Source: Gynuella sunshinyii YC6258
GTDB taxonomy: Bacteria > Pseudomonadota > Gammaproteobacteria > Pseudomonadales > Natronospirillaceae
Direction of reading: 5' to 3'
NCBI RefSeq assembly: GCF_000940805.1
Contig: NZ_CP007142.1
Coordinates: forward strand, 5,370,593-5,434,592
DNA length: 64,000 nucleotides
Below are positions 8,261 through 17,761 of this stretch, piece by piece (within the stretch, counting starts at the first letter, position 1; the number at the start of each line of letters is the position of its first letter). Position numbers and translations under genes: made by a program. The notes below the pieces were generated by a model that ran no database searches, was not told the DNA's origin, and was given only the letters and a program-made list of their open reading frames with translations.

Positions 8261-9835
8261 ATGCCCAAACCAGTAAGGGTACTCAAGCGATTATGTCGAC
8301 CTTCCTGCTTTAATATTCGTATATTTGCCATGTTTGCCATGGTAGCGGTTACAGCGGTCACCTGTAGTTCGCTCGATACGCACTCAACCATTTCAAGCAG
8401 TTTTGAGAATAACCTGCGGGTGATAGACGCCAGGCCGGAGCAGGATTTTTACTGGCCTTATCTGTTGTATATTCCGGATCATGTCCGTTCCTTCCAGCAG
8501 TCTGCGAATATTCTGGTGTTGCCGAACAATACCGGTTCCAGCTCCGACAATTTCGCGGTTCATTTTGCCGCGGCGGAAAATCAACTGCGTCCGGTGGCCC
8601 AGACGGTAGAGGATCAGAATTTGCCATTCATTCTGCTGACACCGGTATTCCCACGTTTTTCGAATATTCATGGCGGCTGGAAATACTATACCCATGCGCT
8701 GGACCGGGATTCGATGCTGATCAGCAAAACCGATAAAACCGCCATCAGCATTCACTGGCAGGGTAACTGGCTGACACAAAACCACGATAACTACATAAGT
8801 TATTCTCTCGATCATTTGTTTGTTGTGCAGGACAACATGATCTATCGCTGTGAAGCGGCGGACTTCAAACCGCAAAGCCATTTCAAACAGGTTGCGGAAC
8901 TGGATATGACGCTGGTGTTTGAATCGGGTTTCAATGCTGACAGGCCGTTCAATCTGATGGAGTTGCCTCGTGATGACGGCTTTATGTTTAGCGATCTCTA
9001 TAAAGATTCAACGGGCACCATCGTTAATCCGGAAGATGACCGGCATGACGGTTTTCGGGTGACTCAGATCCGTCGCCTGAGTGATATGAAAAGTGATATG
9101 GATATCCCGTTATTGTGGAACAAAGATGGCGAGCATTTTCAAAACAGCACGCTGAAATCGATAAAACGCCTCGACCTGCAATTGATCGCCATGATCAATG
9201 ATGCCAGGCAACAGCTAAACAATGAGCTGGCGATGGTCGTGCCGGAAAAAGTACTCATGGCCGGCTTTTCTGCTTCAGGTATGTTTGTTGATCGTTTCAG
9301 TTTTCTGCACCCTGAACAGGTCAAAGCGGCAGTCATCGGTTCTCCGGGCGGCCTGCCCATGTCACCGGTGCGACAGTGGGATCATCAGGCCCTGCGCTAT
9401 CCTCTGGGTGTCAGCGATTATGCTGAACTGACCGGCCGACCTTTTGATCAGCAGGCGTTTGCACAGGTTCACCGGCTGGTGTTTCTTGGAGCCAGGGACA
9501 ATAACGACTCCGTCACTTACCGGGACAGTTTTGATGTCGAGGATGAGGAAGTGGTGTTTAAAACCTTTGGGCGTTCGATGCAGCAGCGTTTCCGGGTGGT
9601 TGAGGATATTTTTGCCCATGAGGGTATCCGTAATACCCGTTTTGTGCTGTATCCGGATGTCGGTCATGAAATGACCGACGATATCAGGCGCGAGGTTGTG
9701 AGCTTTCTGTTGCAATGGTCTGAACAGTCTGTACCCAATAAATCCGCAACCACAATGAGTAAGGAGCGCGAGGCTCCTCCCAGCCGGATCACTGTTGGAA
9801 ATAATCCGGATACTGCTGTTCCAATTCATCAATAA
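8261..9835 (+). CDS. Exported alpha/beta hydrolase, probable lipoprotein
   Basis: About 524 residues from the ATG at 8261, chosen over an upstream in-frame start because AAAGGA lies about 8 bases before it. The N-terminus has a basic stretch, a hydrophobic core (RIFAMFAMVAVTAVTCSS) and a possible lipobox ending in Cys, though Thr at -1 is unusual, so export is likely but lipidation uncertain. The serine-hydrolase nucleophile motif GFSASG is near residue 335 and a late PDVGHEM near 468 supplies the likely catalytic His. It resembles secreted esterases or depolymerases, but the substrate cannot be named. The 3' end overlaps the convergent GntR gene by 47 bp. Confidence 0.75.
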   Translation: MPKPVRVLKRLCRPSCFNIRIFAMFAMVAVTAVTCSSLDTHSTISSSFENNLRVIDARPEQDFYWPYLLYIPDHVRSFQQSANILVLPNNTGSSSDNFAVHFAAAENQLRPVAQTVEDQNLPFILLTPVFPRFSNIHGGWKYYTHALDRDSMLISKTDKTAISIHWQGNWLTQNHDNYISYSLDHLFVVQDNMIYRCEAADFKPQSHFKQVAELDMTLVFESGFNADRPFNLMELPRDDGFMFSDLYKDSTGTIVNPEDDRHDGFRVTQIRRLSDMKSDMDIPLLWNKDGEHFQNSTLKSIKRLDLQLIAMINDARQQLNNELAMVVPEKVLMAGFSASGMFVDRFSFLHPEQVKAAVIGSPGGLPMSPVRQWDHQALRYPLGVSDYAELTGRPFDQQAFAQVHRLVFLGARDNNDSVTYRDSFDVEDEEVVFKTFGRSMQQRFRVVEDIFAHEGIRNTRFVLYPDVGHEMTDDIRREVVSFLLQWSEQSVPNKSATTMSKEREAPPSRITVGNNPDTAVPIHQ

Positions 9836-10499
9836 CCTGATGAATACTGGACAGATGGGATTGCATGGCCGCCTCGGCCTGCGCCTCTGAACCTGTTTCC
9901 AGTGCCCGCACGATCGCCGTATGCTGTTCGATCAGCTGAGGCACTGGCGAGGCATGCGGCAGACTCAGAAAGCGCACCCGATCCATTTGCGCTTTCTGGG
10001 ATTCAATCACCGACCATGCGCGGATCAGGCCGATGTCTTCGGCAATGGAGTAATGAAACTCTTCATCGAGCAGCAGAAAATCTTCAAAATGATCCCGGTC
10101 ACAGGCATCTTTTTGCTTTTCCAACAGCATGTTCAGGTGAATCAGGCAGGCTTTGGAAATTTTTTGACAGGCTTCCCGTACAATGGCCGCTTCCAGCGCC
10201 CGCCGAATAAAGCTGGATGCCTCTACTTCGGTACGGGATATTTTCACTACAAAGCTGCCTTTCTGGGGTACAACTTTCAGCAAACCAACCTCTGACAACT
10301 TGATCATGGCTTCGCGCACCGGCTGGCGGCTGACTTCGAAGCGTTCTGCAATTTCTTTTTCCGACAGCGTCTGACCCGGCTTCAGATTCAGGGTGACGAT
10401 GTCATGGCGCAGTCGTGCATAGATCTGCTGCGCCTTCGGTAAATGACTTATATCAGAGAACTTACGCAATATTCCTCCCGCAGCCTTGGCGGCGTTCAT
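9789..10499 (-). CDS. GntR/FCD-family regulator, likely hexuronate-responsive
   Basis: A 236-residue regulator. Residues about 20-90 form the winged helix-turn-helix (SEKEIAERFEVSRQPVREAMIKL, wing PQKGSFVV, shown here with recognition residues). The rest is an all-helical FCD ligand domain with metal-site-like histidines in EEFHYSIAE and EQHTAIV. FadR-subfamily regulators of this kind (UxuR, ExuR, and others) usually respond to sugar acids or carboxylates. It is divergent from the dctPQM-manD-uxuB-uxaC operon, so it most likely represses that operon and itself. A perfect 18-bp palindrome sits directly upstream of its start codon. Confidence 0.88.
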   Translation of the reverse strand: MNAAKAAGGILRKFSDISHLPKAQQIYARLRHDIVTLNLKPGQTLSEKEIAERFEVSRQPVREAMIKLSEVGLLKVVPQKGSFVVKISRTEVEASSFIRRALEAAIVREACQKISKACLIHLNMLLEKQKDACDRDHFEDFLLLDEEFHYSIAEDIGLIRAWSVIESQKAQMDRVRFLSLPHASPVPQLIEQHTAIVRALETGSEAQAEAAMQSHLSSIHQVIDELEQQYPDYFQQ

Positions 10500-10503
10500 T
10501 AAC

Positions 10504-10521
10504 TACCATACTAGTATGGTA
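10504..10521. promoter_or_regulatory. Perfect 18-bp palindrome, likely GntR operator
   Basis: TACCATACTAGTATGGTA is an exact palindrome four bases upstream of the regulator's ATG and about 195 bp upstream of dctP. FCD regulators bind short palindromes of this type. Its position over the translation start region of the regulator suits autorepression, and the divergent layout suits control of the uronate operon. No second copy was noticed in the operon. Confidence 0.65.
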
Positions 10522-10715
10522 ATCAAAAATTTAATTCGATAACATACCCGTCAGGTTAAACAGGCAGATATTCATACCTGCCCCGGCTGATGCAATGAGA
10601 TCAGAAAATAGCCTTCAGCCAGCCCTATCGCCTGAGCGAATAAAACAAAAACAACATAGTAACCGCATCCGGTCCGGATCCTTCGATTGGATGCTCAGAC
10701 CTTGGAGACCAAGCC
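10522..10715 (+). promoter_or_regulatory. Leader of the TRAP/uronate operon
   Basis: The operon promoter should lie here, but no confident -35/-10 pair was found. Just before dctP, CTTGG-AGA-CCAAG (10701-10713) forms a small stem that covers the GGAG ribosome site. GCATCC/GGATGC arms bracket the segment around 10665-10695. The 5' leader could fold and hide the dctP start, but this is only a structural observation. Confidence 0.35.
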
Positions 10716-11699
10716 ATGATTAACAAAAAGAAGTGGATTGCAAATTTATCCGTGCTGTTCGGCGGGGCTTTAGTCGCCGTTTCGGCAATGGCAGCCCAGT
10801 ATTCTCTTAATATCAATATCGCCCTGACCCAGGATGACCCGATGTACAAAGGCCTGGAGCGAATGAAACAGCGGGTTGAATCGCGCACCAACGGCAAGGT
10901 GGAACTGCGTCTGTTTACCGGCTCCCAGCTCGGTAAAGACGAGGATGTGCTGGAACAGGCGCGTGCCGGAGCAAACGTTGCAGTACTGGTTGATACCGGT
11001 CGTCTGGGTGTGTTCACGCCGTCACTGGCGGTGCTCGGAGCCCCTTATATCGTGCCCGATATTTCCAAGCTCGATACGCTGGTGACGTCTGATCTGTTCA
11101 ATGGCTGGGCCAGCGATCTGCGCCAGAAAGCCGGACTGGAAATTCTGTCATTCAACTGGTGGCAGGGCAGTCGTCATCTGCTGACCAACAAACCCATCAC
11201 TCAACCGGCTGACCTGAAAGGCATCCGCATGCGCACGCCGGGGGCACCGGTCTGGCTCGAAACCATTAAGGCCATGGGCGCCACTCCGACTCCTCTGGGC
11301 TGGACCGAGGTGTACACCGGTCTGCAACAACATGTGATCGACGGTGCAGAGGCACAAATGCCGGCGGTCTATGGTTCCCGTCTTTATGAAGTGATCAGTC
11401 ATATCACCAAAACCGGACATATCCAGCTGATCTCCGGACTGGTCGGCAGCAGCCAATGGTTTGACACTCTGCCCGCTGAGTATCAGGCCATTGTCAAAGA
11501 GGAAGCTTTGTTAGCCGGCGACTATGCCACGGAGCTGACTCAGGCCAAGCTGACCGACTACGAAAACCTGATGGTTAAAGAAGGTGTGACGATTTCAGAG
11601 GTGGATATCACCCCATTCGTGAACGCCACTGAAAGTGTTTATCAAACTCTGAATCTGCAAACAGAACGCGAGCAGGTGATGCAGGTATTGGGTCAGTAA
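10716..11699 (+). CDS. dctP: TRAP transporter solute-binding protein (DctP family)
   Basis: A 327-residue periplasmic binding protein. The Sec signal peptide (MINKKKWIANLSVLFGGALV) has a likely cut after SAMA. The mature part shows DctP-family hallmarks: early LTQDDPMYKGLERMKQRVE, and the GIRMRTPGAPVWLETIKAMGATPTP region, here reported in parts, that contains the conserved Arg which clamps a carboxylate. It delivers a sugar acid, most likely glucuronate or galacturonate given the downstream enzymes, to the DctQ/DctM membrane pair. It is the first gene of the operon. A stem-loop after its stop may favour a higher level of this subunit. Confidence 0.92.
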   Translation: MINKKKWIANLSVLFGGALVAVSAMAAQYSLNINIALTQDDPMYKGLERMKQRVESRTNGKVELRLFTGSQLGKDEDVLEQARAGANVAVLVDTGRLGVFTPSLAVLGAPYIVPDISKLDTLVTSDLFNGWASDLRQKAGLEILSFNWWQGSRHLLTNKPITQPADLKGIRMRTPGAPVWLETIKAMGATPTPLGWTEVYTGLQQHVIDGAEAQMPAVYGSRLYEVISHITKTGHIQLISGLVGSSQWFDTLPAEYQAIVKEEALLAGDYATELTQAKLTDYENLMVKEGVTISEVDITPFVNATESVYQTLNLQTEREQVMQVLGQ

Positions 11700-11722
11700 G
11701 ACCAACCTCAATATCACTGGTT

Positions 11723-11743
11723 GCCGGACAAATACCGTCCGGC
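11723..11743 (+). other. Stem-loop between dctP and dctQ
   Basis: GCCGGAC-AAATACC-GTCCGGC is a perfect 7-bp stem in the 81-bp gap between dctP and dctQ, with no T-tract after it. Such hairpins after binding-protein genes often protect the upstream mRNA from 3' decay, giving more binding protein than membrane subunits. That role is inferred. Confidence 0.5.
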
Positions 11744-11780
11744 GACGCGCGGGTCGTTCATGTTTCAACAGGTGGCGTTG

Positions 11781-12269
11781 ATGAAGTTTTTGATCAAATT
11801 TGAAGAATATGTCGCGATGAGTTTCCTGGCGCTGATTGTGTTGCTGGTTTTCATTGCGGCAACCATGCGCTGGCTGGGTCATCCGGTGATCTGGTCGGTG
11901 GATATGTCCCAGATTCTGTTTGTCTGGGTGTGTGTACTGGGTGCCAATCAGGCCCTGCGCAACGGCGGTCATGTGGGTGTGGATGTGATCACCCGCCATC
12001 TGCCGGTGCGGGCAAAGGCGGCGTTGGACCTGGTGTTATATCTGCTGGTCATTGCCTTCCTGCTGGTGCTGATTTACAACGGCGCCAAACTGACCTGGCT
12101 GAATGTTGAACGTCGTTTTGGTGACAGTGCCATCAGTTATGCCTGGGTAACAGTCGCGGTTCCGGTGGGATCTGCGCTGATGACACTTTCGTGTCTGGGC
12201 ATCATCGTCCGGAAATTTCTGGTATTGACCGGCCACACAACAGATGCTCCACAGGAGGTGACGCAATGA
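11781..12269 (+). CDS. dctQ: TRAP transporter small membrane subunit (DctQ family)
   Basis: About 162 residues with four hydrophobic segments, the usual DctQ size and topology. Family-like segments include FVWVCVLGANQALRNGGHVGVDV. The start at 11781 (MKFLIKFEEY) is preferred because AGGTGG lies about 9 bases upstream; upstream in-frame ATGs at 11721 and 11760 lack this. DctQ pairs with DctM to form the sodium-coupled sugar-acid symporter. The stop overlaps the dctM start (ATGA). Confidence 0.9.
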   Translation: MKFLIKFEEYVAMSFLALIVLLVFIAATMRWLGHPVIWSVDMSQILFVWVCVLGANQALRNGGHVGVDVITRHLPVRAKAALDLVLYLLVIAFLLVLIYNGAKLTWLNVERRFGDSAISYAWVTVAVPVGSALMTLSCLGIIVRKFLVLTGHTTDAPQEVTQ

Positions 12270-13543
12270 CTCTTGTGGTGATTCTGTTTGTGGTGCTGCT
12301 GTTACTGGAAATGCCACTGGCCTTCAGTATCGGTATTGCCGGTCTGAGTTATTTTTTGATGTCCGATTATCTTCCACTGACCATTTCGGTACAGAAAATT
12401 GCCTCCGCCAGTCAGAGTTTTCCATTACTGGCGGTGCCATTCTTTGTGCTGGCCGGCCATATGATGAACCGCACCGGCATTTCCGATCATCTGATCGGTT
12501 TTTCCAAGACCCTGGTATCGTGGATTTCCGGGGGACTGGCCCATGTCTCTATTGTGCTGAGTACGCTCATGGGCGGGGTATCCGGATCGGCCGTGGCCGA
12601 TGCCTGCATGGAAGCCAGAGTGCTCGGACCCTCAATGATTAAATCCGGGTTATCACCGGGCTATACCGCCGGGGTCATTGCGGTGTCATCACTGATTACC
12701 TCGACGATCCCACCGAGTATCGGCCTGATTCTGTACGGCTACATCGGTAATGTTTCCATCGCCAAACTGTTTATTGCCGGCATATTACCGGGTTTTCTGA
12801 TGATGGCACTGCTGATGCTGGCCGCCTGGGTTATCGCCAAACGTCGCGGCTATCAGCCGGAAGCCAGTCGTCGTCCAACTATTGGAGAAGTCTGGCGGGA
12901 CATGAAAGACGCCAAATGGGCGCTGTTGTTTCCACTGATGCTGGTGGTCACCATCCGCTTCGGCATTTTCACACCTTCAGAGGCTGGCGCATTCGCCGTG
13001 GTGTATTCAGTGCTGGTGGGCTTTTTTGCGTATCGGACCCTGACGGTGAAAAAAATCATCTCAGCGTTGCATGAGAGCATGAATGACATCGGCATGATCA
13101 TGCTGATTATCATGCTATCGGCTTTGGTAGGGTATGCGATTGTGTTTGAACGCCTGCCACAAAGTATTGCTGAAACCATGAACGGAGTGACCTCCAATCC
13201 AGATCTGATGTTGCTGCTGATTCTGGGTTTCCTGGTATTGGTTGGCATGGTAATGGAAGCCACCGTCAGTGTGCTGCTGTTAACCCCTATTTTTGTACCC
13301 ATGATTCAGGTACTCGGTATCGACCCGGTGCACTTCGGCATTTTGATGATGATCGTGGTTACCCTCGGCGGCATGACACCGCCGGTGGGAGTCGCAATGT
13401 ACTCCGTCTGCGGCATTCTCAAGTGCCCGACCGACCGCTACGTGATTGAATCACTGCCCTTTATTCTGACGATACTGGTGATGGTTGCAATACTGGCCAT
13501 GTTTCCACACGTGGTGCTGTTTTTGCCGAATCTGTTGATGTAA
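12266..13543 (+). CDS. dctM: TRAP transporter large permease (DctM family)
   Basis: 425 residues, polytopic (about a dozen hydrophobic helices), with DctM-family motifs such as SGSAVADACMEARVLGPSMIK and TSTIPPSIGLILYGYIG, which contribute to the sodium and substrate sites. The start at 12266 is fixed by an AGGAGGTG ribosome site and the four-base overlap with dctQ. It forms the transport channel and is driven by the sodium gradient, as is common in marine bacteria. Confidence 0.93.
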   Translation: MTLVVILFVVLLLLEMPLAFSIGIAGLSYFLMSDYLPLTISVQKIASASQSFPLLAVPFFVLAGHMMNRTGISDHLIGFSKTLVSWISGGLAHVSIVLSTLMGGVSGSAVADACMEARVLGPSMIKSGLSPGYTAGVIAVSSLITSTIPPSIGLILYGYIGNVSIAKLFIAGILPGFLMMALLMLAAWVIAKRRGYQPEASRRPTIGEVWRDMKDAKWALLFPLMLVVTIRFGIFTPSEAGAFAVVYSVLVGFFAYRTLTVKKIISALHESMNDIGMIMLIIMLSALVGYAIVFERLPQSIAETMNGVTSNPDLMLLLILGFLVLVGMVMEATVSVLLLTPIFVPMIQVLGIDPVHFGILMMIVVTLGGMTPPVGVAMYSVCGILKCPTDRYVIESLPFILTILVMVAILAMFPHVVLFLPNLLM

Positions 13544-13550
13544 CGGTTGC

Positions 13551-13614
13551 CCTGTTAGCCTGGCACAAATGTTTGCCGGGTTAACAATAACACTGAGCGA
13601 CCGTTTGTGGTCGC
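13551..13614 (+). other. Two stem-loops between dctM and manD
   Basis: An imperfect stem (GTTAGCCTGGCA with TTTGCCGGGTTAAC, 13551-13585) is followed by a perfect one, GCGACC-GTTTGT-GGTCGC (13597-13614). There is no T-tract. They separate transporter and enzyme genes in the same operon and may act as mRNA processing or partial termination points. Confidence 0.4.
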
Positions 13615-13635
13615 CTGATAAATCGGAATTAAATT

Positions 13636-14844
13636 ATGAAAATCGTAGATGCCAAAGTGATTGTGAGTTGCCCTGGCCGCAATTTTGTCACCCTTAAACT
13701 GATCACCGATGAAGGGGTTTACGGAATTGGCGATGGCACCTTGAATGGTCGTGAAAAGTCCGTCGTTTCTTACCTCGAAGATTATGTAATTCCCTGTCTG
13801 ATCGATAAGGATCCGCAGCGGATCGAGGATATCTGGCAGTATCTGTATCGTGGCGCTTACTGGCGCGGCGGCCCGGTGACCATGACCGCAATTGCGGCGG
13901 TGGATATGGCGCTTTGGGATATCAAAGCCAAAGTGGCCGGATTGCCGTTGTATCAGTTACTCGGCGGCCGTAGCCGTGATGGCATCATGGTGTACGCCCA
14001 CGCCACCGGAGAGGACATTGCCGCCACCCTCGATGAAGTGGCACGTTACGTGGCGCTCGGCTATAAAGCGGTGCGGGTTCAGTGCGGCATTCCCGGTATT
14101 GCAAGTACTTATGGCGTGCCCAAAGACGGGAAACCCTATGAACCGGCCGATGCGGCACTGCCATCGGAATCCGTCTGGTCTACGGAAAAATACCTGAATT
14201 TTGTTCCCAGATTGTTTCAGGCCGTGCGTGACCGTTTTGGCGACGAGCTGCACGTTCTTCACGACATCCACCATCGCTTGACTCCCATAGAAGCCGCCCG
14301 GCTCGGCAAGGACTGCGAGCCTTATCATCTGTTCTGGCTGGAGGATGCGGTACCGGCAGAAAATCAGAGTTCGTTCCGGTTGATCCGTCAGCACACTACG
14401 ACCCCACTGGCCGTGGGCGAAGTTTTCAACCGCATTTACGACTGCCAGCAATTGATACAGGAACAATTGATCGACTATATCCGCTGCTCTGTCACCCATA
14501 CCGGTGGTATCACTCACATGCGCAGAATTGCGGATCTCGCGGCGCTGAACCATGTCCGTACCGGCAGTCACGGGGCAACCGATATTTCACCGGTGGGCAT
14601 GGGCGCGGCCCTGCATTTTGACTACTGGGTTCCCAACTTTGGCATTCAGGAACATATGGCGCACAATGAGCAGACCATGGAATTATTCTCTGTGGATTAC
14701 TCATTTAAGTCAGGCTTTTTCACTCCGGGAGACAAGCCTGGCCACGGTGTCGATATCGACGAAACGCTGGCAGCCAAACTCCCCTACCAACGGGCCTGCC
14801 TGCCAGTCAACCGCCTGGAAGATGGCACACTCTGGAATTGGTAA
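13636..14844 (+). CDS. manD: D-mannonate dehydratase (ManD/RspA, enolase superfamily)
   Basis: 402 residues, the usual ManD length. The enzyme removes water from D-mannonate to give 2-keto-3-deoxygluconate. The N-terminal capping domain begins [20 protein letters not shown]. The barrel carries the family motifs [13 protein letters not shown], the ligand region [10 protein letters not shown] with metal-ligand Asp and catalytic His, and the metal-ligand glutamates in LEDAVPAE and AVGEVF. It follows the TRAP genes and precedes uxuB by three bases, so it serves the last step of the pathway. Some ManD-like proteins have low activity on other sugar acids, but the uxuB/uxaC context supports mannonate. 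Confidence 0.9.
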   Translation: MKIVDAKVIVSCPGRNFVTLKLITDEGVYGIGDGTLNGREKSVVSYLEDYVIPCLIDKDPQRIEDIWQYLYRGAYWRGGPVTMTAIAAVDMALWDIKAKVAGLPLYQLLGGRSRDGIMVYAHATGEDIAATLDEVARYVALGYKAVRVQCGIPGIASTYGVPKDGKPYEPADAALPSESVWSTEKYLNFVPRLFQAVRDRFGDELHVLHDIHHRLTPIEAARLGKDCEPYHLFWLEDAVPAENQSSFRLIRQHTTTPLAVGEVFNRIYDCQQLIQEQLIDYIRCSVTHTGGITHMRRIADLAALNHVRTGSHGATDISPVGMGAALHFDYWVPNFGIQEHMAHNEQTMELFSVDYSFKSGFFTPGDKPGHGVDIDETLAAKLPYQRACLPVNRLEDGTLWNW

Positions 14845-14847
14845 CTC

Positions 14848-16323
14848 ATGCAACTGACGCATATCCCCAGTACTTATCAGCCCACCAACCCTGCAAAAAC
14901 CATTGTTCACATTGGCCTGGGCGCGTTCATGCGCGCCCATCTGGCGGTATATATTCAGCGTTATCTGAACGAATACGGCGGCTGGCAGATCTGCGCTGCC
15001 AACATCCGCTCCAACCGGACCATTGTTGAACAGCTTGAGCAACAGCACGGCCGCTACCATGTACTCGAATGCGCCAGCAGCGAACAGGCCGTTTTACGGG
15101 AAATCAACGCCATTCAAACCGTTCTCTATGCGGCAGGCGAAGACCACAGCTGGAAACTGGTGGACCGCATCGCTTCAGTGGACACCCACCTTATCACCCT
15201 GACCATTACCGAAAAAGGCTACGGTATTGATCCGGCCACGCTGGCATTTAAGAACACCGATCCCGGCATCGCCCACGACCTTCAAAATCCGGAACGGCCC
15301 ATATCAGCCGCCGGCATTCTGGTTCGTGGTTTGAGTGAGCGACGGCGTCTGGGGTTGCCTGGGCTGACGATTCTGAGCTGCGACAACATGCCTCATAACG
15401 GCCGCTGCGCCGAACAGATGGTCTGCGGACTGGCCGAGCGACTGGATCCATCACTGGCAGAGTGGATACGACAGTCGATCAGCTTCCCCTCCTGCATGGT
15501 CGACCGCATCGTGCCGGCCATGACGGCGGACTCCAGCGCACAACTGGCTGATGCCTGCGGCCAGCAGGATGCTGCCGGCGTGGTATGCGAGGCTTTCAGC
15601 CAATGGGTGATTGAAGATCAATTCTGTCAGGACCGGCCGGACCTCGATAAAGTGGGTGTCCTGTTAACTCAGGATGTGGCGCCGTTTGAGGCCATGAAGC
15701 TGCGGATGCTGAATGGCAGTCACTCGTTACTGGCCTATCTCGGTTATCTGAGTGGTTTCCAGTTGGTCTCTGAAGCCATTACCCATCCACCGTTGCGTAG
15801 TCTGATTCGTCATTACATGCTCGAAGAGGCACAGCCGACCCTTGGGGCCATCAAGGCCGAGGTGGATCTGCCGGGCTATGCCCGTGATCTGATCGCGCGC
15901 TTCGAAAATACCAGCCTGAAACACCGCACCTATCAGATCGCAATGGATGGCAGCCAGAAGATTCCCCAACGCTGGCTGCAAGGTGCCCAGCAGTTGTTTG
16001 ATCAGGGTCAGTTCCCGCATTGTGTCAGTCTGGGGCTAACCGCCTGGCTACTGTATACTCGCGGCCGCAATCTGCAGGGCCAGCCATTTGAACTCCAGGA
16101 TCCAATGGCAGAGACACTGCTGGCGCTGCATCAGCGCAACCTGTCGGTCGCCGCACTGGTCACCGAATTTCTGGCACTGCCGGTATTCGCATCACTGTCG
16201 GCGGCACTCAAACAGGCGCTGAGTCAGAATATGGAAAGACAACTGGAACTCTTCAACCAGCTTGGCCTGAAAGAGCTACTGCAACAGACCCTTACAACCA
16301 TGGAGCAATCAGCGAATGAGTAA
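14848..16323 (+). CDS. uxuB: Fructuronate reductase / mannitol dehydrogenase family
   Basis: 491 residues of the polyol-specific long-chain dehydrogenase family. Features are an N-terminal Rossmann segment ([18 protein letters not shown]), the [10 protein letters not shown] motif near residue 120 and the [13 protein letters not shown] helix with the catalytic region of the C-terminal domain. In this context it reduces D-fructuronate to D-mannonate with NADH. It starts three bases after manD and overlaps uxaC by eight bases, so the three enzymes are translated together. The codons for VDTH at 15178-15189 match the 12-base RAYT-associated repeat core found elsewhere in the window; this may be chance. 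Confidence 0.9.
   Translation: MQLTHIPSTYQPTNPAKTIVHIGLGAFMRAHLAVYIQRYLNEYGGWQICAANIRSNRTIVEQLEQQHGRYHVLECASSEQAVLREINAIQTVLYAAGEDHSWKLVDRIASVDTHLITLTITEKGYGIDPATLAFKNTDPGIAHDLQNPERPISAAGILVRGLSERRRLGLPGLTILSCDNMPHNGRCAEQMVCGLAERLDPSLAEWIRQSISFPSCMVDRIVPAMTADSSAQLADACGQQDAAGVVCEAFSQWVIEDQFCQDRPDLDKVGVLLTQDVAPFEAMKLRMLNGSHSLLAYLGYLSGFQLVSEAITHPPLRSLIRHYMLEEAQPTLGAIKAEVDLPGYARDLIARFENTSLKHRTYQIAMDGSQKIPQRWLQGAQQLFDQGQFPHCVSLGLTAWLLYTRGRNLQGQPFELQDPMAETLLALHQRNLSVAALVTEFLALPVFASLSAALKQALSQNMERQLELFNQLGLKELLQQTLTTMEQSANE
15178..15189. repeat. Possible intragenic copy of the RAYT-associated repeat
   Basis: GTGGACACCCAC within uxuB, encoding VDTH, is identical to the 12-base core of the hairpin copy at 21480-21495. 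It has no extended flanking match and lies next to a conserved motif, so coincidence is possible. Confidence 0.35.
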
Positions 16324-17728
16324 TTTCCTAACCGAATCGTTCCTGCTCGACACCGATATTGCCGAATTCCTTTATCATGATGTGGCGAAAGATATGCCAA
16401 TCATTGATTACCACTGCCACCTGCCAGCGCATGAAATTGCCGAAAACATCCGTTTTCGCAATCTGACCGAAATCTGGCTGGGCGGTGATCACTACAAATG
16501 GCGGGCACTGCGCACTAATGGCATCGATGAAGCCCGGATCACTGGTGATGCATCCGACCGGGATAAATTTCAGGCCTTTGCCGAAACCGTTCCTTTTACG
16601 CTGGGCAATCCCATCTATCACTGGACTCACCTGGAAATGCGCCGTCCATTCGGAATTACCGATGTTGAGCTGAACGGTGACACCGCCGAATCCGTCTGGC
16701 AACGGGCTAATGAACTGCTGGCACAGGACAACTTCCGTGCCCGGGGCATTATGGAACAAATGAATGTGCGCATGGTTGGCACCACCGATGATCCTGTTGA
16801 TGATCTGAGCGCTCACCGGAAAATTGCCAAAGACGGCTTTACCATCAAGGTACTGCCAAGCTGGCGCCCGGACCGCTGCTTCCTGATGCAGGCGGAAGAC
16901 TATCCGGCGTACATCGAAAAACTGGCCAACGTCAGCGACACAGATATCGGCAGCTTCCAATCACTCTGCCAGGCGCTCGATCAGCGCCTTGAACATTTTG
17001 CCAGCCATGGCTGCTGTATCGCCGACCATGGTCTCGACAACATGGTGTACGGCGAAGCATCCGAAGCAGAACTTGATCGCATTTTGCAGGCCCGTCTGGC
17101 CGGACAAAAACCCAATGCCGACGCACAGGCCGCCTTCCAGGCAGCGGTACTGGTGTATCTGGGCAAACGCTACCATCAACTGGGTTGGGCGCAGCAATAC
17201 CATATCGGCGCGTTGCGCAACAACAACGGTGCCATGTTTGCGTCTCTGGGTGCCAATACCGGTTTCGATTCCATCAATGACCGCCCTTATGCTGAAGCGT
17301 TGTCGCGCCTGCTGGATGCCCAGGCAATCAGCGGCCAACTGCCAAAAACCATCCTTTATTGCCTGAATCCCAGTGATAACGAAATGCTGGCAACCATGTG
17401 CGGCAACTTCCAGGGCGACAAAATGGTGGGCAAAGTGCAGTTTGGTTCCGGCTGGTGGTTCAATGATCAGAAAGACGGTATGGAGCGACAGCTGCAGCAA
17501 CTCGCCCAACTGGGATTGCTGAGCCGTTTTGTGGGCATGCTGACGGATTCGCGCAGCTTCTTATCCTACACCCGGCACGAATACTTCCGGCGCATACTGT
17601 GCCGCATGCTGGGGCACTGGGTCAGAGACGGCGAAGCACCGAATGATAAAGTCCTGCTATCCAGAATGGTCAGCGATATCTGCTTTCACAACGCCAACCG
17701 TTACTTCAATCTGAATATTTCCATTTGA
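16316..17728 (+). CDS. uxaC: Glucuronate isomerase
   Basis: 470 residues, the typical UxaC length. It belongs to the amidohydrolase superfamily and interconverts D-glucuronate and D-fructuronate (or galacturonate and tagaturonate). The zinc-site motif [14 protein letters not shown] is near the N-terminus, with LPSWRPDR, the [17 protein letters not shown] region and the late [18 protein letters not shown] segment matching the family. It is the last gene of the operon and overlaps uxuB. Together they provide glucuronate to 2-keto-3-deoxygluconate; the kinase and aldolase for the next steps are not in the window. Confidence 0.95.
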   Translation: MSNFLTESFLLDTDIAEFLYHDVAKDMPIIDYHCHLPAHEIAENIRFRNLTEIWLGGDHYKWRALRTNGIDEARITGDASDRDKFQAFAETVPFTLGNPIYHWTHLEMRRPFGITDVELNGDTAESVWQRANELLAQDNFRARGIMEQMNVRMVGTTDDPVDDLSAHRKIAKDGFTIKVLPSWRPDRCFLMQAEDYPAYIEKLANVSDTDIGSFQSLCQALDQRLEHFASHGCCIADHGLDNMVYGEASEAELDRILQARLAGQKPNADAQAAFQAAVLVYLGKRYHQLGWAQQYHIGALRNNNGAMFASLGANTGFDSINDRPYAEALSRLLDAQAISGQLPKTILYCLNPSDNEMLATMCGNFQGDKMVGKVQFGSGWWFNDQKDGMERQLQQLAQLGLLSRFVGMLTDSRSFLSYTRHEYFRRILCRMLGHWVRDGEAPNDKVLLSRMVSDICFHNANRYFNLNISI

Positions 17729-17761
17729 TGCCTGCGGGCTGTGTGCCTGCATGGCCCCGAT

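Noticed and set aside
8385-8400. LDTH residues in the exported hydrolase
   Set aside because: The DNA (CTCGATACGCACTC) does not match the repeat core; the protein similarity is coincidental.
11968-11982. GTGGGTGTGG resembling the repeat in dctQ
   Set aside because: It encodes the conserved HVGVDV stretch of DctQ and lacks the CC end.
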